Source of the DNA: an uncultured Eubacteriales bacterium
Lineage (GTDB): Bacteria; Bacillota; Clostridia; Oscillospirales; Butyricicoccaceae
Length of the DNA stretch: 64,000 nucleotides
NCBI GenBank assembly: GCA_910579575.1
Contig: CAJTUM010000002.1
Location: 124,001 to 188,000, forward strand
Direction of reading: 5' to 3'
The notes under the pieces were generated by a model that worked only from the letters and a program-made list of their open reading frames with translations, searched no databases and was not told where the DNA came from. Each line of letters starts with the position of its first letter. Positions within the stretch are counted from its first letter, which is position 1. Shown here piece by piece: positions 23,954-32,212 of this stretch. Made by a program: the position numbers and the translations under genes.

Positions 23954-25012
23954 TTACCTCACGATCCGTTTATCGTCGTTCAGGCGGAAGATATACACCA
24001 GCACTTCCGCCACAGCGCCATAGAGCGCCGGAGGAATCTCCCGGTTCAGCTCAGCCTCTGCATAAAGCGCCCGGGCCAGCGGCACGTTTTCCATCACAGC
24101 CACGTTGTGCTGCTCCGCCGTGCGCACAATGCGCATGGCCAGCTCGTCCTGGCCTTTGGCCAACACAATGGGGGCGTTGTCCTGCTCGGGCTTATAGCGC
24201 AAAGCCACGGCAAAATGAGTGGGGTTTCGGATCACCACATCCGCTTGGGGCACTTGCTGCATCATGCGGCTCTGGGCCCGGCGGCGTTGGATCTCCTTGA
24301 TCTTCCCCTTCACCTGAGGGTCGCCTTCCATCTGTTTATATTCTTCTTTAATTTCTTGCTTGCTCATTTTCATCTGCCGCTCATATTCCCACCATTGGTA
24401 GTAAAAATCCAGAGCGGCCAGCGCCACAAAGGCGATGATAATGCGAAACACCATCCCCTTGGCCTGATCGGCCAGATGACCGCAGGCGGGGGCGATATCC
24501 GTATATAAATATTTTGAACCCTCCTGAAACATCCCTCGGACGCTCAGAAAGATAATAATCATCAAAAGAGAAATTTTCAGAATGCCTTTCAGCGCTTCGA
24601 CCACGCTTTTCAGCGAAAACAGCCGCTTAAAGCCCGAAAGAGGGCTGATGCGGTTGAATTTCGGTTTAATCGATTCTGCGCTGACCAGCAGCTTGGTCTG
24701 CCCGAAGGTGGCGACCACGGCGCACAGCACCGTCACGCCCAGCACCGGGCCCACTGTTTTGGCCATGGCCAATAGACCTTGGCCCAAAAAGGAAACGTCC
24801 ACAGCCGCCCCCTGCCCGATGGATTCCAGGCACAGGGTCATAAAGCCGGACAGTTGTTTTACAAAATTATCCGTCGTCAGCCAAAGGACGGCGAAGGAGC
24901 CCAGCAGCGTGGCCACCGCCACCGCGTCCCGGCTCATAAATACATTGCCTTTTTTTCGTTCGTCGCGTCGCTTTTTTGGCGTCGCTTTTTCTGTCTTAGA
25001 GCCTTCGGCCAA
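23954..25012 (-). CDS. flhB: flagellar export protein FlhB
   Basis: FlhB controls substrate switching from rod/hook to filament export. The 352-residue protein starts with a charged KTEKATPKKRRDERKKGNV segment, followed by four membrane helices. Its cytoplasmic domain has the autocleavage motif NPTH at residues 263-266 (VVIRNPTHFAVAL). The tail continues with AELNREIPPALYGAVAEVLVY, given here as two conserved blocks. A separate protein resembling only this C-terminal part is encoded at 53590-53952. Confidence 0.96.
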   Translation of the reverse strand: MAEGSKTEKATPKKRRDERKKGNVFMSRDAVAVATLLGSFAVLWLTTDNFVKQLSGFMTLCLESIGQGAAVDVSFLGQGLLAMAKTVGPVLGVTVLCAVVATFGQTKLLVSAESIKPKFNRISPLSGFKRLFSLKSVVEALKGILKISLLMIIIFLSVRGMFQEGSKYLYTDIAPACGHLADQAKGMVFRIIIAFVALAALDFYYQWWEYERQMKMSKQEIKEEYKQMEGDPQVKGKIKEIQRRRAQSRMMQQVPQADVVIRNPTHFAVALRYKPEQDNAPIVLAKGQDELAMRIVRTAEQHNVAVMENVPLARALYAEAELNREIPPALYGAVAEVLVYIFRLNDDKRIVR

Positions 25013-25044
25013 CAGCGATCCCCCCTTGGCCTATCCGGCGCCCC

Positions 25045-25809
25045 TCAGCCTGAATACGCCAAAATCCGGCTGATATAATCCAGCATGGCGCTTTCGGCCC
25101 TCAGCAAATATTCGCTGAAAGGGGCGATCAAAAGAAAGAGCAGCCCCAGGCCGATGATAACCTTGAGCTCCACGTTGATAGCGAACACATTGATTTGCGG
25201 AATCACTTTCATCAGGATTCCCATGCCTATTTGGGCAATGAGCTCCGCCGCCAGCACAGGCATACAGAGCTTGACTCCCAGCACTGTACACTCGATAAAA
25301 ATCTCCAGCATAGCGGAGGCGGCCGGCGCCGTCAGCACAGCTTGACCATAGGGAACAATCTGTTCCGAAGTCATGAAAATGCGGATAAGAGTATGATGGC
25401 CGTTGGCCGCAAAAAACAACAGCATCATCAGAGCGTTGAGCAGCGTGCCTGTGACAGACATATTGGCCTGTGAGCCGGCGTCGTAAATCTGGTTCATGGT
25501 CATACCCATTTGGGTATCCACCACAGAGCCGGCCAACTGGGGGATATAGAAGAAAAAACTGACGATCATCCCCGCCAGAAACCCCAGGCTCATCTCCAAA
25601 ACCATGTGCAGGGCCAAGTCGATCAGCCCCGACGGCGCCGCCGCCGTCCCCTCTGCCACAGAAAAGACGAAAACTGCGAACACCAGCGCCATGCCGCTGC
25701 GGAAAAAACCAGGAATATTGCGGCGGCCCAAAATGGGGTTGAACACAATAAAGCCGCTCATGCGGGCCAGCACATAGAGAAAAAGCGTCAGCTCCGCCCA
25801 GTCGATCAT
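25045..25809 (-). CDS. fliR: flagellar export gate protein FliR
   Basis: FliR is one component of the export gate with FliP and FliQ. The 254-residue protein is mostly hydrophobic with about six membrane helices. It keeps the family segments LARMSGFIVFNPILGRRNIP near residues 14-33 and QMGMTMNQIYDAGS near 100. It lies between fliQ and flhB in the standard Firmicutes order, with an 18-bp gap after fliQ. Confidence 0.94.
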   Translation of the reverse strand: MIDWAELTLFLYVLARMSGFIVFNPILGRRNIPGFFRSGMALVFAVFVFSVAEGTAAAPSGLIDLALHMVLEMSLGFLAGMIVSFFFYIPQLAGSVVDTQMGMTMNQIYDAGSQANMSVTGTLLNALMMLLFFAANGHHTLIRIFMTSEQIVPYGQAVLTAPAASAMLEIFIECTVLGVKLCMPVLAAELIAQIGMGILMKVIPQINVFAINVELKVIIGLGLLFLLIAPFSEYLLRAESAMLDYISRILAYSG

Positions 25810-25826
25810 GCGTCGTTCCCCCTCTT

Positions 25827-26087
25827 TCAGCCGGCCATCAGGTCAAAAAGCGCCCGGGCGTAATCCTGTAGGGTTTCCAGCATCCAACCCCCTGCCAGCA
25901 GCAGCACGCTGACCACCACCAGCAGCTTGAGCATAAACGAAATGCTTTGCTCGTGGATCTGGGTCACCGCCTGGAAAACGGCCACCACCACGCCCACCAG
26001 CATACTGAGCACCAGCATAGGCCCGCCCAGCTTGATGGCTACGCCCACCGCGTCCCGCAGGATATCCGATACCACAGATGAATCCAT
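25827..26087 (-). CDS. fliQ: flagellar export gate protein FliQ
   Basis: This 86-residue protein has the two membrane helices of FliQ (about 15-40 and 50-72). Family residues are GPMLVLSMLVGVVVAVFQAV in the first helix and TQIHEQSISFMLKL in the loop entering the second. It follows fliP by 23 bp. FliQ packs around the FliP-FliR core of the export channel. Confidence 0.94.
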   Translation of the reverse strand: MDSSVVSDILRDAVGVAIKLGGPMLVLSMLVGVVVAVFQAVTQIHEQSISFMLKLLVVVSVLLLAGGWMLETLQDYARALFDLMAG

Positions 26088-26110
26088 TCGTTATCTCCTT
26101 CCCCCGGCCG

Positions 26111-26773
26111 TCAATAGACGCCTCGCACCAAGGTGGAAAACAAAAGCTCCCAGCCGTTGATGGAAATAAAGAGCAGGATCTTGAAAGGCGTGGAAATCAT
26201 CGAAGGCGGCAGCATAATCATGCCCATGGACATCAAGGTGGAAGACACCACAATATCGATCAGCATAAAGGGAATATACAACAGAAAGCCGATCAGAAAC
26301 GCTCTTTTCAGCTCGCTGGTAACAAAGGAGGGCACAATAATCCGCATAGGCAGCTCCAGCGCTTGCTCCCCTGTCACAGGGTCCACCCGAGCCAAGTCGC
26401 AAAATAGCTCCAGCGTCCCCGTCTCCGTGTTGCGCAGCATAAATTCCTTCAGCGGAACCCCCGCTCGCTCAAAAAACTCTTCGCCGGATATCTGCTCCGC
26501 CGCATAGGGCTCATAAGCCTCCTGCTGAATTTGCTCCAGCACCGGCCCCATGGTAAGCAGCGTCAAAAACAGAGCCAAGCCCACCAGCACCATATTGGGC
26601 GGCGTCTGCTGGGTTCCCATGGCTGTGCGCAAAAAGGAAAGAGACACGATATATCTGGTGAAGGAGGTCATCATCACCAGCAGAGAGGGCAGCAGCGCCA
26701 GAATCGTCGTCAGAAATAAAACTTCCAGCGTCTGTACGCTGTCGCCGTTGATATTGATAAAACCGTCCTGCAT
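26111..26773 (-). CDS. fliP: flagellar export gate protein FliP
   Basis: FliP forms the pentameric heart of the export channel. The 220-residue protein has the family blocks FLTTILALLPSLLVMMTSFT near residues 19-38, RTAMGTQQTPPNMVLVGLAL near 49-68, and MGMIMLPPSMISTPFKILLF near 182-201. An N-terminal cleavable signal, present in many FliP proteins, is not obvious here; the chain begins almost directly with the conserved domain. It is preceded by fliO and followed by fliQ. Confidence 0.95.
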   Translation of the reverse strand: MQDGFININGDSVQTLEVLFLTTILALLPSLLVMMTSFTRYIVSLSFLRTAMGTQQTPPNMVLVGLALFLTLLTMGPVLEQIQQEAYEPYAAEQISGEEFFERAGVPLKEFMLRNTETGTLELFCDLARVDPVTGEQALELPMRIIVPSFVTSELKRAFLIGFLLYIPFMLIDIVVSSTLMSMGMIMLPPSMISTPFKILLFISINGWELLFSTLVRGVY

Positions 26774-26785
26774 CGTATCGCCCCC

Positions 26786-27151
26786 TTACTTCCGCCGTTT
26801 TTGCCGCAGGGCCTCGCCCAGCGCATGACGGAAGCTGGGAGGCGCGGGCCTATTCTGCTCTGGCCAGGCTTGGGCCTGCTCAGGGGTGAATTCTGCCAGA
26901 TTGGAGACGGCGGACGCCGTGACTCCCAGCAAAAAATATCGTTCCCCCGCCTGCACCAACAGCAGCTGCTGGTCTCTGCCCAGCGCCAGCCGGGAAAGGA
27001 CTTTCAGCCCCTGGCCGCCCTGGGCTGCGGGAAAAAAGCCCGCCCCGCCCCGGGCTGCAATCGCCCGGGTCGCCCAATAGGCCAGCGCGATGATGACGAC
27101 CACACAGCCCAGCGTCCACAGCAGGGACAGCCACGAATTGCTCCCCGGCAT
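26786..27151 (-). CDS. fliO: flagellar assembly protein FliO (FliZ-like)
   Basis: FliO assists FliP complex assembly. The 121-residue protein has one N-terminal membrane helix (about 7-27, LLWTLGCVVVIIALAYWAT). A short beta domain follows with the typical VLSRLALGRDQQLLLVQAG and RYFLLGVTASAVSNL segments. The C-terminal tail is basic. It sits between cheY and fliP, the standard place. The gap to cheY is only 6 bases. Confidence 0.88.
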   Translation of the reverse strand: MPGSNSWLSLLWTLGCVVVIIALAYWATRAIAARGGAGFFPAAQGGQGLKVLSRLALGRDQQLLLVQAGERYFLLGVTASAVSNLAEFTPEQAQAWPEQNRPAPPSFRHALGEALRQKRRK

Positions 27152-27157
27152 AGCCTT

Positions 27158-27526
27158 TTAAGGGTTGCCCAGGATAGAGGTGACGGTTTTGAGCACCCGA
27201 TCGGCCTTAAAGGGCTTGACGATAAAATCCTTGGCGCCAGAACGCACGGCGTCCATTACCATGCTTTCCTGCCCCATGGCGGAGCACATCACCACATTGG
27301 CGTTGCCATCCTTGGCGCGGATTGCTTTCAACGCTTCCAGCCCGTCCATATTGGGCATGGTGATATCCATAATCACCAGGTCAGGGCCGATCTCGCTGAA
27401 TTTTTCCACAGCGTCGGCGCCGTCCACCGCCTCAAAGAGCTCGGTATATCCGTTTTTGCTCAGGGTATCGCCGATCATCTTGCGCATAAACGCGGCGTCG
27501 TCTACCAATAAAATTTTCTTTGCCAT
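27158..27526 (-). CDS. cheY: chemotaxis response regulator CheY
   Basis: CheY carries the phosphoryl signal from CheA to the FliM/FliY switch. The 122-residue receiver has all active residues: Asp9 and Asp10 (LLVDDAAFMRKM), phosphorylated Asp54 (VIMDITMPNMDG), Ser82 in VVMCSAMGQE and Lys104 in FIVKPFKAD. It follows fliY after about 150 bp that contain only a small GCCGG/CCGGC hairpin (near 27565-27580). It is the only stand-alone CheY in the window. Confidence 0.95.
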   Translation of the reverse strand: MAKKILLVDDAAFMRKMIGDTLSKNGYTELFEAVDGADAVEKFSEIGPDLVIMDITMPNMDGLEALKAIRAKDGNANVVMCSAMGQESMVMDAVRSGAKDFIVKPFKADRVLKTVTSILGNP

Positions 27527-27678
27527 GATAATCCATCCTTTTTTCCATTATGTTAGTTGGGGCCGGGCCGGAAAAACCGGCGGCGGCTCAGCCAATACAA
27601 GGGCGTTTTCAAAAAGCAGGTTTTGTCGCAAAGGGAAGAGTTCAGCTTTTGCGGCTCTTCCGCGCTGTTGGAACTATA

Positions 27679-29100
27679 TCATTTTTTAGAGATAAGTTCA
27701 AGACCGGCGTTTTGAACAATTTCCGTAATTCGCACGCCAAAATTGTCCTCCACCACCACAACATCCCCGCGGGCGATGCATTTACCGTTTACAAAAAGAT
27801 CTACCTGATCGCCGGCCAGCTTATCCAGCACCACCAGCGACCCCTTTGAAAATTCCAGAATATCTTGAACCTTCCGCCGGGCCCTGCCGATTTCTACCGT
27901 TACCTGCAGCGGCACCTCCATAATCAGATCCAGGTTCTGAGCCTGCTCTTTGCCCAGCTTCTCCGTCAGATCCATGGGCTGCATGGGCAGAGGCTGGGTG
28001 TTGATGAGTTTGGGCTCAGCCTGAGGCTGCTGAGGCGGGTAAGGGTAGGGATAGGGATAATACATAGGCGGATATCCGGGATATCCGTTGGCCATTGGAG
28101 CGCCGTCCGGGCCCATCATGGGAGGATACGGCTGCTGCTGGCCGGGCTGCATAGCGGGAGCCGCAGGCTGGGGTTGAGGCGCCGCAGGAGCCGGAGCGGG
28201 CGCGCCGCTCATCAGCCGTTCGATTTCCTCTTGGCTCAGCTTGCCCTCTGAGGCGGGAGCCGGAGCGGGCGCAGGGGCCGGTTCTCCGCCGCCCATGCCG
28301 CTCATCAACCGCTCGATTTCCTCCTGGCTCAGCTTGCCGCCCTCTGGGGCGGGGGCCGGAGCGGGCGCAGGAGCCGGTTCTCCGCCGCCCATGCCGCTCA
28401 TCAACCGCTCGATTTCCTCCTGGCTCAGCTTGCCGCCCTCTGCGGCAGGGGCCGGAGCCGGCGCAGGGGCTGGGGCGGGAGCAGGTTCGTCCGCGCCGTC
28501 CAGAGACTCCAAGCCCAAGCCGGCCAGCAGTTCTTTGGCCAGCTCTACCGACATGACGTTCATAAATCCGCTCTCTAACGCGCCTTCAATTTTCAGCGCA
28601 AACTGAACCACCACCACCGTTTCAGCGCCGACGGGCATATGATTTGTTTTGAAATGATCCAGATCCTCCAGCTCAAAGGGCTCTGGCGTAGAAATATTGA
28701 CTGGAAAACTCAAAAAATCCGACAAAGCGGTGGAAGCCGCCCCCATCATCTGGTTCATCACTTCGCAAACCGCGCTGATGGTCAGGTCGTTCAGTTCAAA
28801 ATCCTCGTCGGCCGTTTCCGTGCCCATTAGGATATCGACAATTACCTTGACGTCGCTCTTTTTCAGCAGCATGATATTGCTGCCTTCTAAACCCTCTACA
28901 TACTTGATTTCCACGCCCATGGCCGGTTCCATCTTGCCCAGCGTGAAATCCTTGACCGCCACCACCGAAACGGTGGGCGTTGTGATGTCCACCCGATGGT
29001 CCATCATGTTGGATACAGCCGTAGCCGAGGAGCCAAGGCTGATGTTCATCATTTCGCCCAGGGCGTCCAGCGCCATTGGGCTGAATAATTCCTTTTCCAT
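27679..29100 (-). CDS. fliY: flagellar switch protein FliY (CheC-FliN fusion) with three internal CheY-binding-like motifs
   Basis: FliY combines a CheY-P phosphatase and the FliN ring subunit of the motor switch. Residues 1-200 are CheC-like, with both active-site helices kept (ALDALGEMMNISLGSSATAV; TISAVCEVMNQMMGAAS). The C-terminal ~85 residues are a FliN/SpoA domain (LIMEVPLQVTVEIGRARRKV, GDVVVVEDNFGVRIT). Between them is a ~190-residue Pro/Ala linker with three copies of LSQEEIERLMSG. This motif resembles the CheY-P-binding N terminus of FliM (LSQSQIDALL here). In Bacillus FliY a single such motif is at the N terminus; here the protein starts straight with the CheC domain. Gene lies between fliM and cheY. 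Confidence 0.93.
   Translation of the reverse strand: MEKELFSPMALDALGEMMNISLGSSATAVSNMMDHRVDITTPTVSVVAVKDFTLGKMEPAMGVEIKYVEGLEGSNIMLLKKSDVKVIVDILMGTETADEDFELNDLTISAVCEVMNQMMGAASTALSDFLSFPVNISTPEPFELEDLDHFKTNHMPVGAETVVVVQFALKIEGALESGFMNVMSVELAKELLAGLGLESLDGADEPAPAPAPAPAPAPAAEGGKLSQEEIERLMSGMGGGEPAPAPAPAPAPEGGKLSQEEIERLMSGMGGGEPAPAPAPAPASEGKLSQEEIERLMSGAPAPAPAAPQPQPAAPAMQPGQQQPYPPMMGPDGAPMANGYPGYPPMYYPYPYPYPPQQPQAEPKLINTQPLPMQPMDLTEKLGKEQAQNLDLIMEVPLQVTVEIGRARRKVQDILEFSKGSLVVLDKLAGDQVDLFVNGKCIARGDVVVVEDNFGVRITEIVQNAGLELISKK
28204..28428 (-). repeat. three tandem copies of a ~96-bp coding repeat inside fliY
   Basis: The 36-base core encoding LSQEEIERLMSG occurs at 28393-28428, 28297-28332 and 28204-28239, spaced 96 and 93 bases. 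The first two units are almost identical at the DNA level through the Gly-rich and Pro/Ala linkers, suggesting recent duplication. The third differs at several silent sites and lacks one codon. Confidence 0.92.
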
Positions 29101-29105
29101 CTTGT

Positions 29106-30116
29106 CTACTCGCTCCTTTGCTCAGCCTGCTGATAGCACACTTCGTCTATCTTAACGGCCATATTTTTCTTATACGCGCCGATGCGCCCGGTAAACCACT
29201 GGTATCCGCCGATCTCCAGATAAATTGGGGAATCCTTGGACCGCCCCAAATCCACCACGTCTCCTACGTTTAGGTGGAAGATATCGCTGAGCGAAAGCTG
29301 GGTGTCGCCCAGCTGGGCCACGATTTCCAGGTCCGAATCCCGCAGCTTATCAAAAATCTCCTGGGAATTATCCTCTTCCGCCGTTTTGCGGCCCGGGTTT
29401 TCTCGGTTGATGCCGTTGAAAATATTGTTCAACATGGCGCCGGGCAAGCAGACGCTCATCCGCCCGTTGTCTCCCTCGTTTTGCAGCTTGATATCCACAA
29501 TCACCACCGTCTCGTCCAAGCCCAGCAGCTGCACCAGGGTGGGGTTGACCTCCGTTTTGACATAAGAAAACTGAATCGGCACATAATTTTCCCAGCTGGC
29601 GCCCATGCAGGAGATCATATCCTCCACCAGGCTTTCATAGAGCTTCAGCTCCAGGTCGGTGTAAGCGTATCCGGCCGGGATATTGCCGTCGTCCATCCGC
29701 CCCTCGCCGCCCATCATCCTATCCATCATGCTCAAAGCGGTGGAGGTGGAAAGATAAACCATCACCGGATTTTCGTCCGCTTTGCCCTGCATTTCCATCT
29801 GGGCCAGGGCCAATACGTCTCCTTCGCTCAGCGCGTTGGAAAACTCATAGTAGCGCTGCTCTTCGATGCTCTCCACCGTTACTTCGCAGTTGACGCGCAG
29901 CATGGCGTTGAGGCGGGAATTGATCACGCGGGTATAATTCTCAAAAATGCCGTTGAGCATTTTGATATGATCTTTCGTAAATTTACGGGGGGTTGTAAAA
30001 TCGTATTTCCGGTATTTTTTTTCGGTCTGTTCTTGAGATGGCTCCAGGTTTTTCTCCCCGCTGTGAACCGCGTTCAGCAGGGCGTCAATCTGGCTTTGTG
30101 ATAAAACTTCCGACAT
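29106..30116 (-). CDS. fliM: flagellar motor switch protein FliM
   Basis: FliM receives CheY-P and sets rotation direction in the C-ring. The 336-residue protein starts with the CheY-P-binding peptide LSQSQIDALLNAV at residues 5-17. The middle domain is CheC-like without phosphatase residues (MLNGIFENYTRVINSRLNAM). A SpoA domain ends the protein (LSLSDIFHLNVGDVVDLGRS). It follows motB by 27 bp, leaving no room for fliL, which is usual at this spot. The fliY start is 5 bp downstream. Confidence 0.96.
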   Translation of the reverse strand: MSEVLSQSQIDALLNAVHSGEKNLEPSQEQTEKKYRKYDFTTPRKFTKDHIKMLNGIFENYTRVINSRLNAMLRVNCEVTVESIEEQRYYEFSNALSEGDVLALAQMEMQGKADENPVMVYLSTSTALSMMDRMMGGEGRMDDGNIPAGYAYTDLELKLYESLVEDMISCMGASWENYVPIQFSYVKTEVNPTLVQLLGLDETVVIVDIKLQNEGDNGRMSVCLPGAMLNNIFNGINRENPGRKTAEEDNSQEIFDKLRDSDLEIVAQLGDTQLSLSDIFHLNVGDVVDLGRSKDSPIYLEIGGYQWFTGRIGAYKKNMAVKIDEVCYQQAEQRSE

Positions 30117-30143
30117 ATAATCACCTCGCTTGCCCTGCCGTTT

Positions 30144-30971
30144 TTATTCTGTCGTCGACTGCGTCGTGTCCGGCTGCGCCGCCTCCGGCTGGGTGATATA
30201 CTGCTCTACTGTCCCCGTCAAGCCCTCTTCTTCCAGGTTTCGGCCGCTGATAATCACCTCTACCCGGCGGTTATGGGCCTGGCCTTCGGCGGTGTCGTTG
30301 GTGTCCACAGGCCGCCATTGTCCCATCCCCTCGCTCACCAGCTTGCCTGGGTTGAGCACGCTGTGTTCCTGCACATAACACAGCACGTTGGTCGCGCGGT
30401 TGCTGGAAATAAAGCGGTCTTCCATCACCCGGTTGGGCTGGTCTGCTCTGGCCTGAGCCGTATGGCCCTGAATCCGCACCTCGTCAATGGATTCGCTGGC
30501 GTTGGATAAAATCGCGCTCAAGGTATCCAGCACAGGCAGCGCCTCGTCCCGCAGCTGATAGCTGTTGCCGTTGAAAAAGGTGGTGTCGTTAAAGGTGACA
30601 TACACCTTGCCGCCGTCTTTGGTAACGGAAATGCTGTCTTCCGCCCCCTGTTGGGCGGCCATAGCCTGGAGCGCCTGGTAAAGCTCTTCAATATCCTCGT
30701 CGATATCCTCCTGAGAGAGTCCCATTAGAGGCGCGTCTGCATTATCTCCAGCGTCGTCCATTGGATCAGAGCTGGGACCGCCGATTTCTTCTGTTTTCGT
30801 TTCAAGCGATTGCGCATCCGGGTTAAAGCTCATGACGAGGGCTTTCCAGTTTTCCTCGCTGATGGTGGACATGGAGTAAAGCAGGACGAAAAAGCAAAGC
30901 AGCAACGTCACCATGTCGCCATAGGTGTCCATCCAGTTCGCGCCGCCTCCGCCGCTTTTTTTCTTTTTCAC
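30144..30971 (-). CDS. motB: flagellar stator protein MotB
   Basis: MotB anchors the stator to peptidoglycan and carries the ion-binding Asp. The 275-residue protein has one membrane helix (about 18-38) with the critical Asp in WMDTYGDMVTLLLCFFVLLY; the Asp of the GDM segment is the likely ion site. A plug/linker is followed by an OmpA-like domain (about 120-250) with RIQGHTAQAR, RFISSNRATNVL and HNRRVEVII. The tail after 250 is polar. It is preceded by motA and followed directly by fliM. Confidence 0.95.
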   Translation of the reverse strand: MKKKKSGGGGANWMDTYGDMVTLLLCFFVLLYSMSTISEENWKALVMSFNPDAQSLETKTEEIGGPSSDPMDDAGDNADAPLMGLSQEDIDEDIEELYQALQAMAAQQGAEDSISVTKDGGKVYVTFNDTTFFNGNSYQLRDEALPVLDTLSAILSNASESIDEVRIQGHTAQARADQPNRVMEDRFISSNRATNVLCYVQEHSVLNPGKLVSEGMGQWRPVDTNDTAEGQAHNRRVEVIISGRNLEEEGLTGTVEQYITQPEAAQPDTTQSTTE

Positions 30972-31016
30972 GGTTGATGTTCACTCCTTGAAAATCTATC
31001 GAAGGCGCGGGGCGTC

Positions 31017-31844
31017 TTATTCTTCTCCACCGCCGCCGTCGCCGTCGCGCTGTTTCTGGCTCATGTAGGTCAGTAGCTTTTCTTTCAGGAATTTGGGGTT
31101 TTCGCCGGACTGTATGGACATAATGCCCTCCACAATAATCTGCTTGCAGAGCACTTCTTCCTCGTCTCTGGTGCGCAGGTTGGTGGCGATGGGCCCGAAA
31201 AGAACGTGAGCCAAAATACAGCCATACAGCGTCGTAATCAAGGCCGTGCCCATATCGGCGCCCAGGGAAGAGGCTCCGCCGCCGTCCAAGCTCATGCTCT
31301 TCAGCATATTGATCAGGCCCACCAAGGTTCCCACCATGCCGAAGGCCGGGGCCACGGAAGAGGCTTTGTCATACATACCGGCGGTGTCCTCGTGCCGGGC
31401 GGACATACACTCGATGTCGTTATCCAGAATAGCCCGGACTTTATCCGGGTCGTTGGCGTCCACAATCAACATAATCGCCTGCTTGAAAAAGGGGTCTGAT
31501 TGCTCGTTCGCCTTCTCTTCCAGCGAGAGCAGGCCGTTTTTACGGGCCGTCTGGGCCAGGTCCACCAGCTGGTCGATATAATAAGTAGGGTCAAATTTTT
31601 TGGTATTCAGCAAAATGCCGAAATGCTTGGGCATAGCCGCCAAAATCTTGGCCGGGAAGCTGGCGACCACCACGGCGAACGTACAGCCAATAACGATCAA
31701 AATACTGGCCGCGTCAAAGAAGTTGATCAAATTTTTGAAATTGATCTGCAAGACTTGGGCCGCGTTGAAATCGATTTTCGTGATCATGCCGAACAGCATA
31801 ACCACAATGGCAACCAGCACGCCGACAATATATGTTATATTCAT
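31017..31844 (-). CDS. motA: flagellar stator protein MotA
   Basis: MotA forms the ion channel ring around MotB. The 275-residue protein has four membrane helices: about 1-23, 35-56, 150-172 and 185-205. The third begins with the typical VAPAFGMVGTLVGLINML. The cytoplasmic loop has LLSLEEKANEQSDPFFKQAI. ATG 31844 is chosen because similarity starts there; GGAGG lies a rather long 14 bases upstream. An in-frame TTG at 31880 adds 12 residues with no family support. It lies between flbD and motB. Confidence 0.94.
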   Translation of the reverse strand: MNITYIVGVLVAIVVMLFGMITKIDFNAAQVLQINFKNLINFFDAASILIVIGCTFAVVVASFPAKILAAMPKHFGILLNTKKFDPTYYIDQLVDLAQTARKNGLLSLEEKANEQSDPFFKQAIMLIVDANDPDKVRAILDNDIECMSARHEDTAGMYDKASSVAPAFGMVGTLVGLINMLKSMSLDGGGASSLGADMGTALITTLYGCILAHVLFGPIATNLRTRDEEEVLCKQIIVEGIMSIQSGENPKFLKEKLLTYMSQKQRDGDGGGGEE

Positions 31845-31909
31845 AGCGCTTATCTTTACCTCCAGCCGGGCGCGGATCAAGGCCCGTGAGATTCTTTTTT
31901 CTCCTGTTG

Positions 31910-32125
31910 TTAACGGTTATCTACAATCGTCAATTCTCTGTGAATATCCATTACTTTGGCGTTGTATTCCGCGATTTTTTGGACGATTTCTTCAACGCTC
32001 TCGCGGACGAGATAATAATCATGATTCATCATAACAATTTTGGATTCTGGGATGGTTTCGATATATTCAATCTGCAAATGGTTGACGACAAATTTTTCGT
32101 GGTTGCGTTTGGTCAGCACAATCAT
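31910..32125 (-). CDS. flbD: flagellar protein FlbD
   Basis: This 71-residue protein matches the FlbD family found between flgE and motA in Firmicutes and spirochaetes. The typical MIVLTKRNHEKFVVNHLQIE start (split here as MIVLTKRNHEKF and NHLQIEYIE), the IPESKIVMMNHDYYLV core and a final charged helix are all present. Its function is unknown, though a link to motor or hook assembly is assumed from conserved position. It starts about 85 bp after flgE, with a strong hairpin in between. Confidence 0.92.
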   Translation of the reverse strand: MIVLTKRNHEKFVVNHLQIEYIETIPESKIVMMNHDYYLVRESVEEIVQKIAEYNAKVMDIHRELTIVDNR

Positions 32126-32167
32126 GAGCCGGCCTCCTCTCCAATCTCGGGGGTTCAGACGGGCTTA

Positions 32168-32195
32168 GGCGCGGGGGATTTGCAGCCCCCGCGCC
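32168..32195 (-). other. GC-rich hairpin after flgE
   Basis: A 10-bp all-GC stem (32168-32177 with 32186-32195) with an 8-base loop lies between the flgE stop and flbD. On the minus strand no T-run follows, so it is more likely an mRNA 3'-end protector or processing site than a terminator. Confidence 0.6.
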
Positions 32196-32212
32196 GCCGC
32201 CTAATCAGCGCC

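Noticed and set aside
28204..28500. Regularly spaced repeats as a CRISPR array
   Set aside because: The repeats are in frame inside fliY, spaced 96 and 93 bases with similar spacers, and encode protein motifs. No cas genes are present, and no other CRISPR array was seen in the window.
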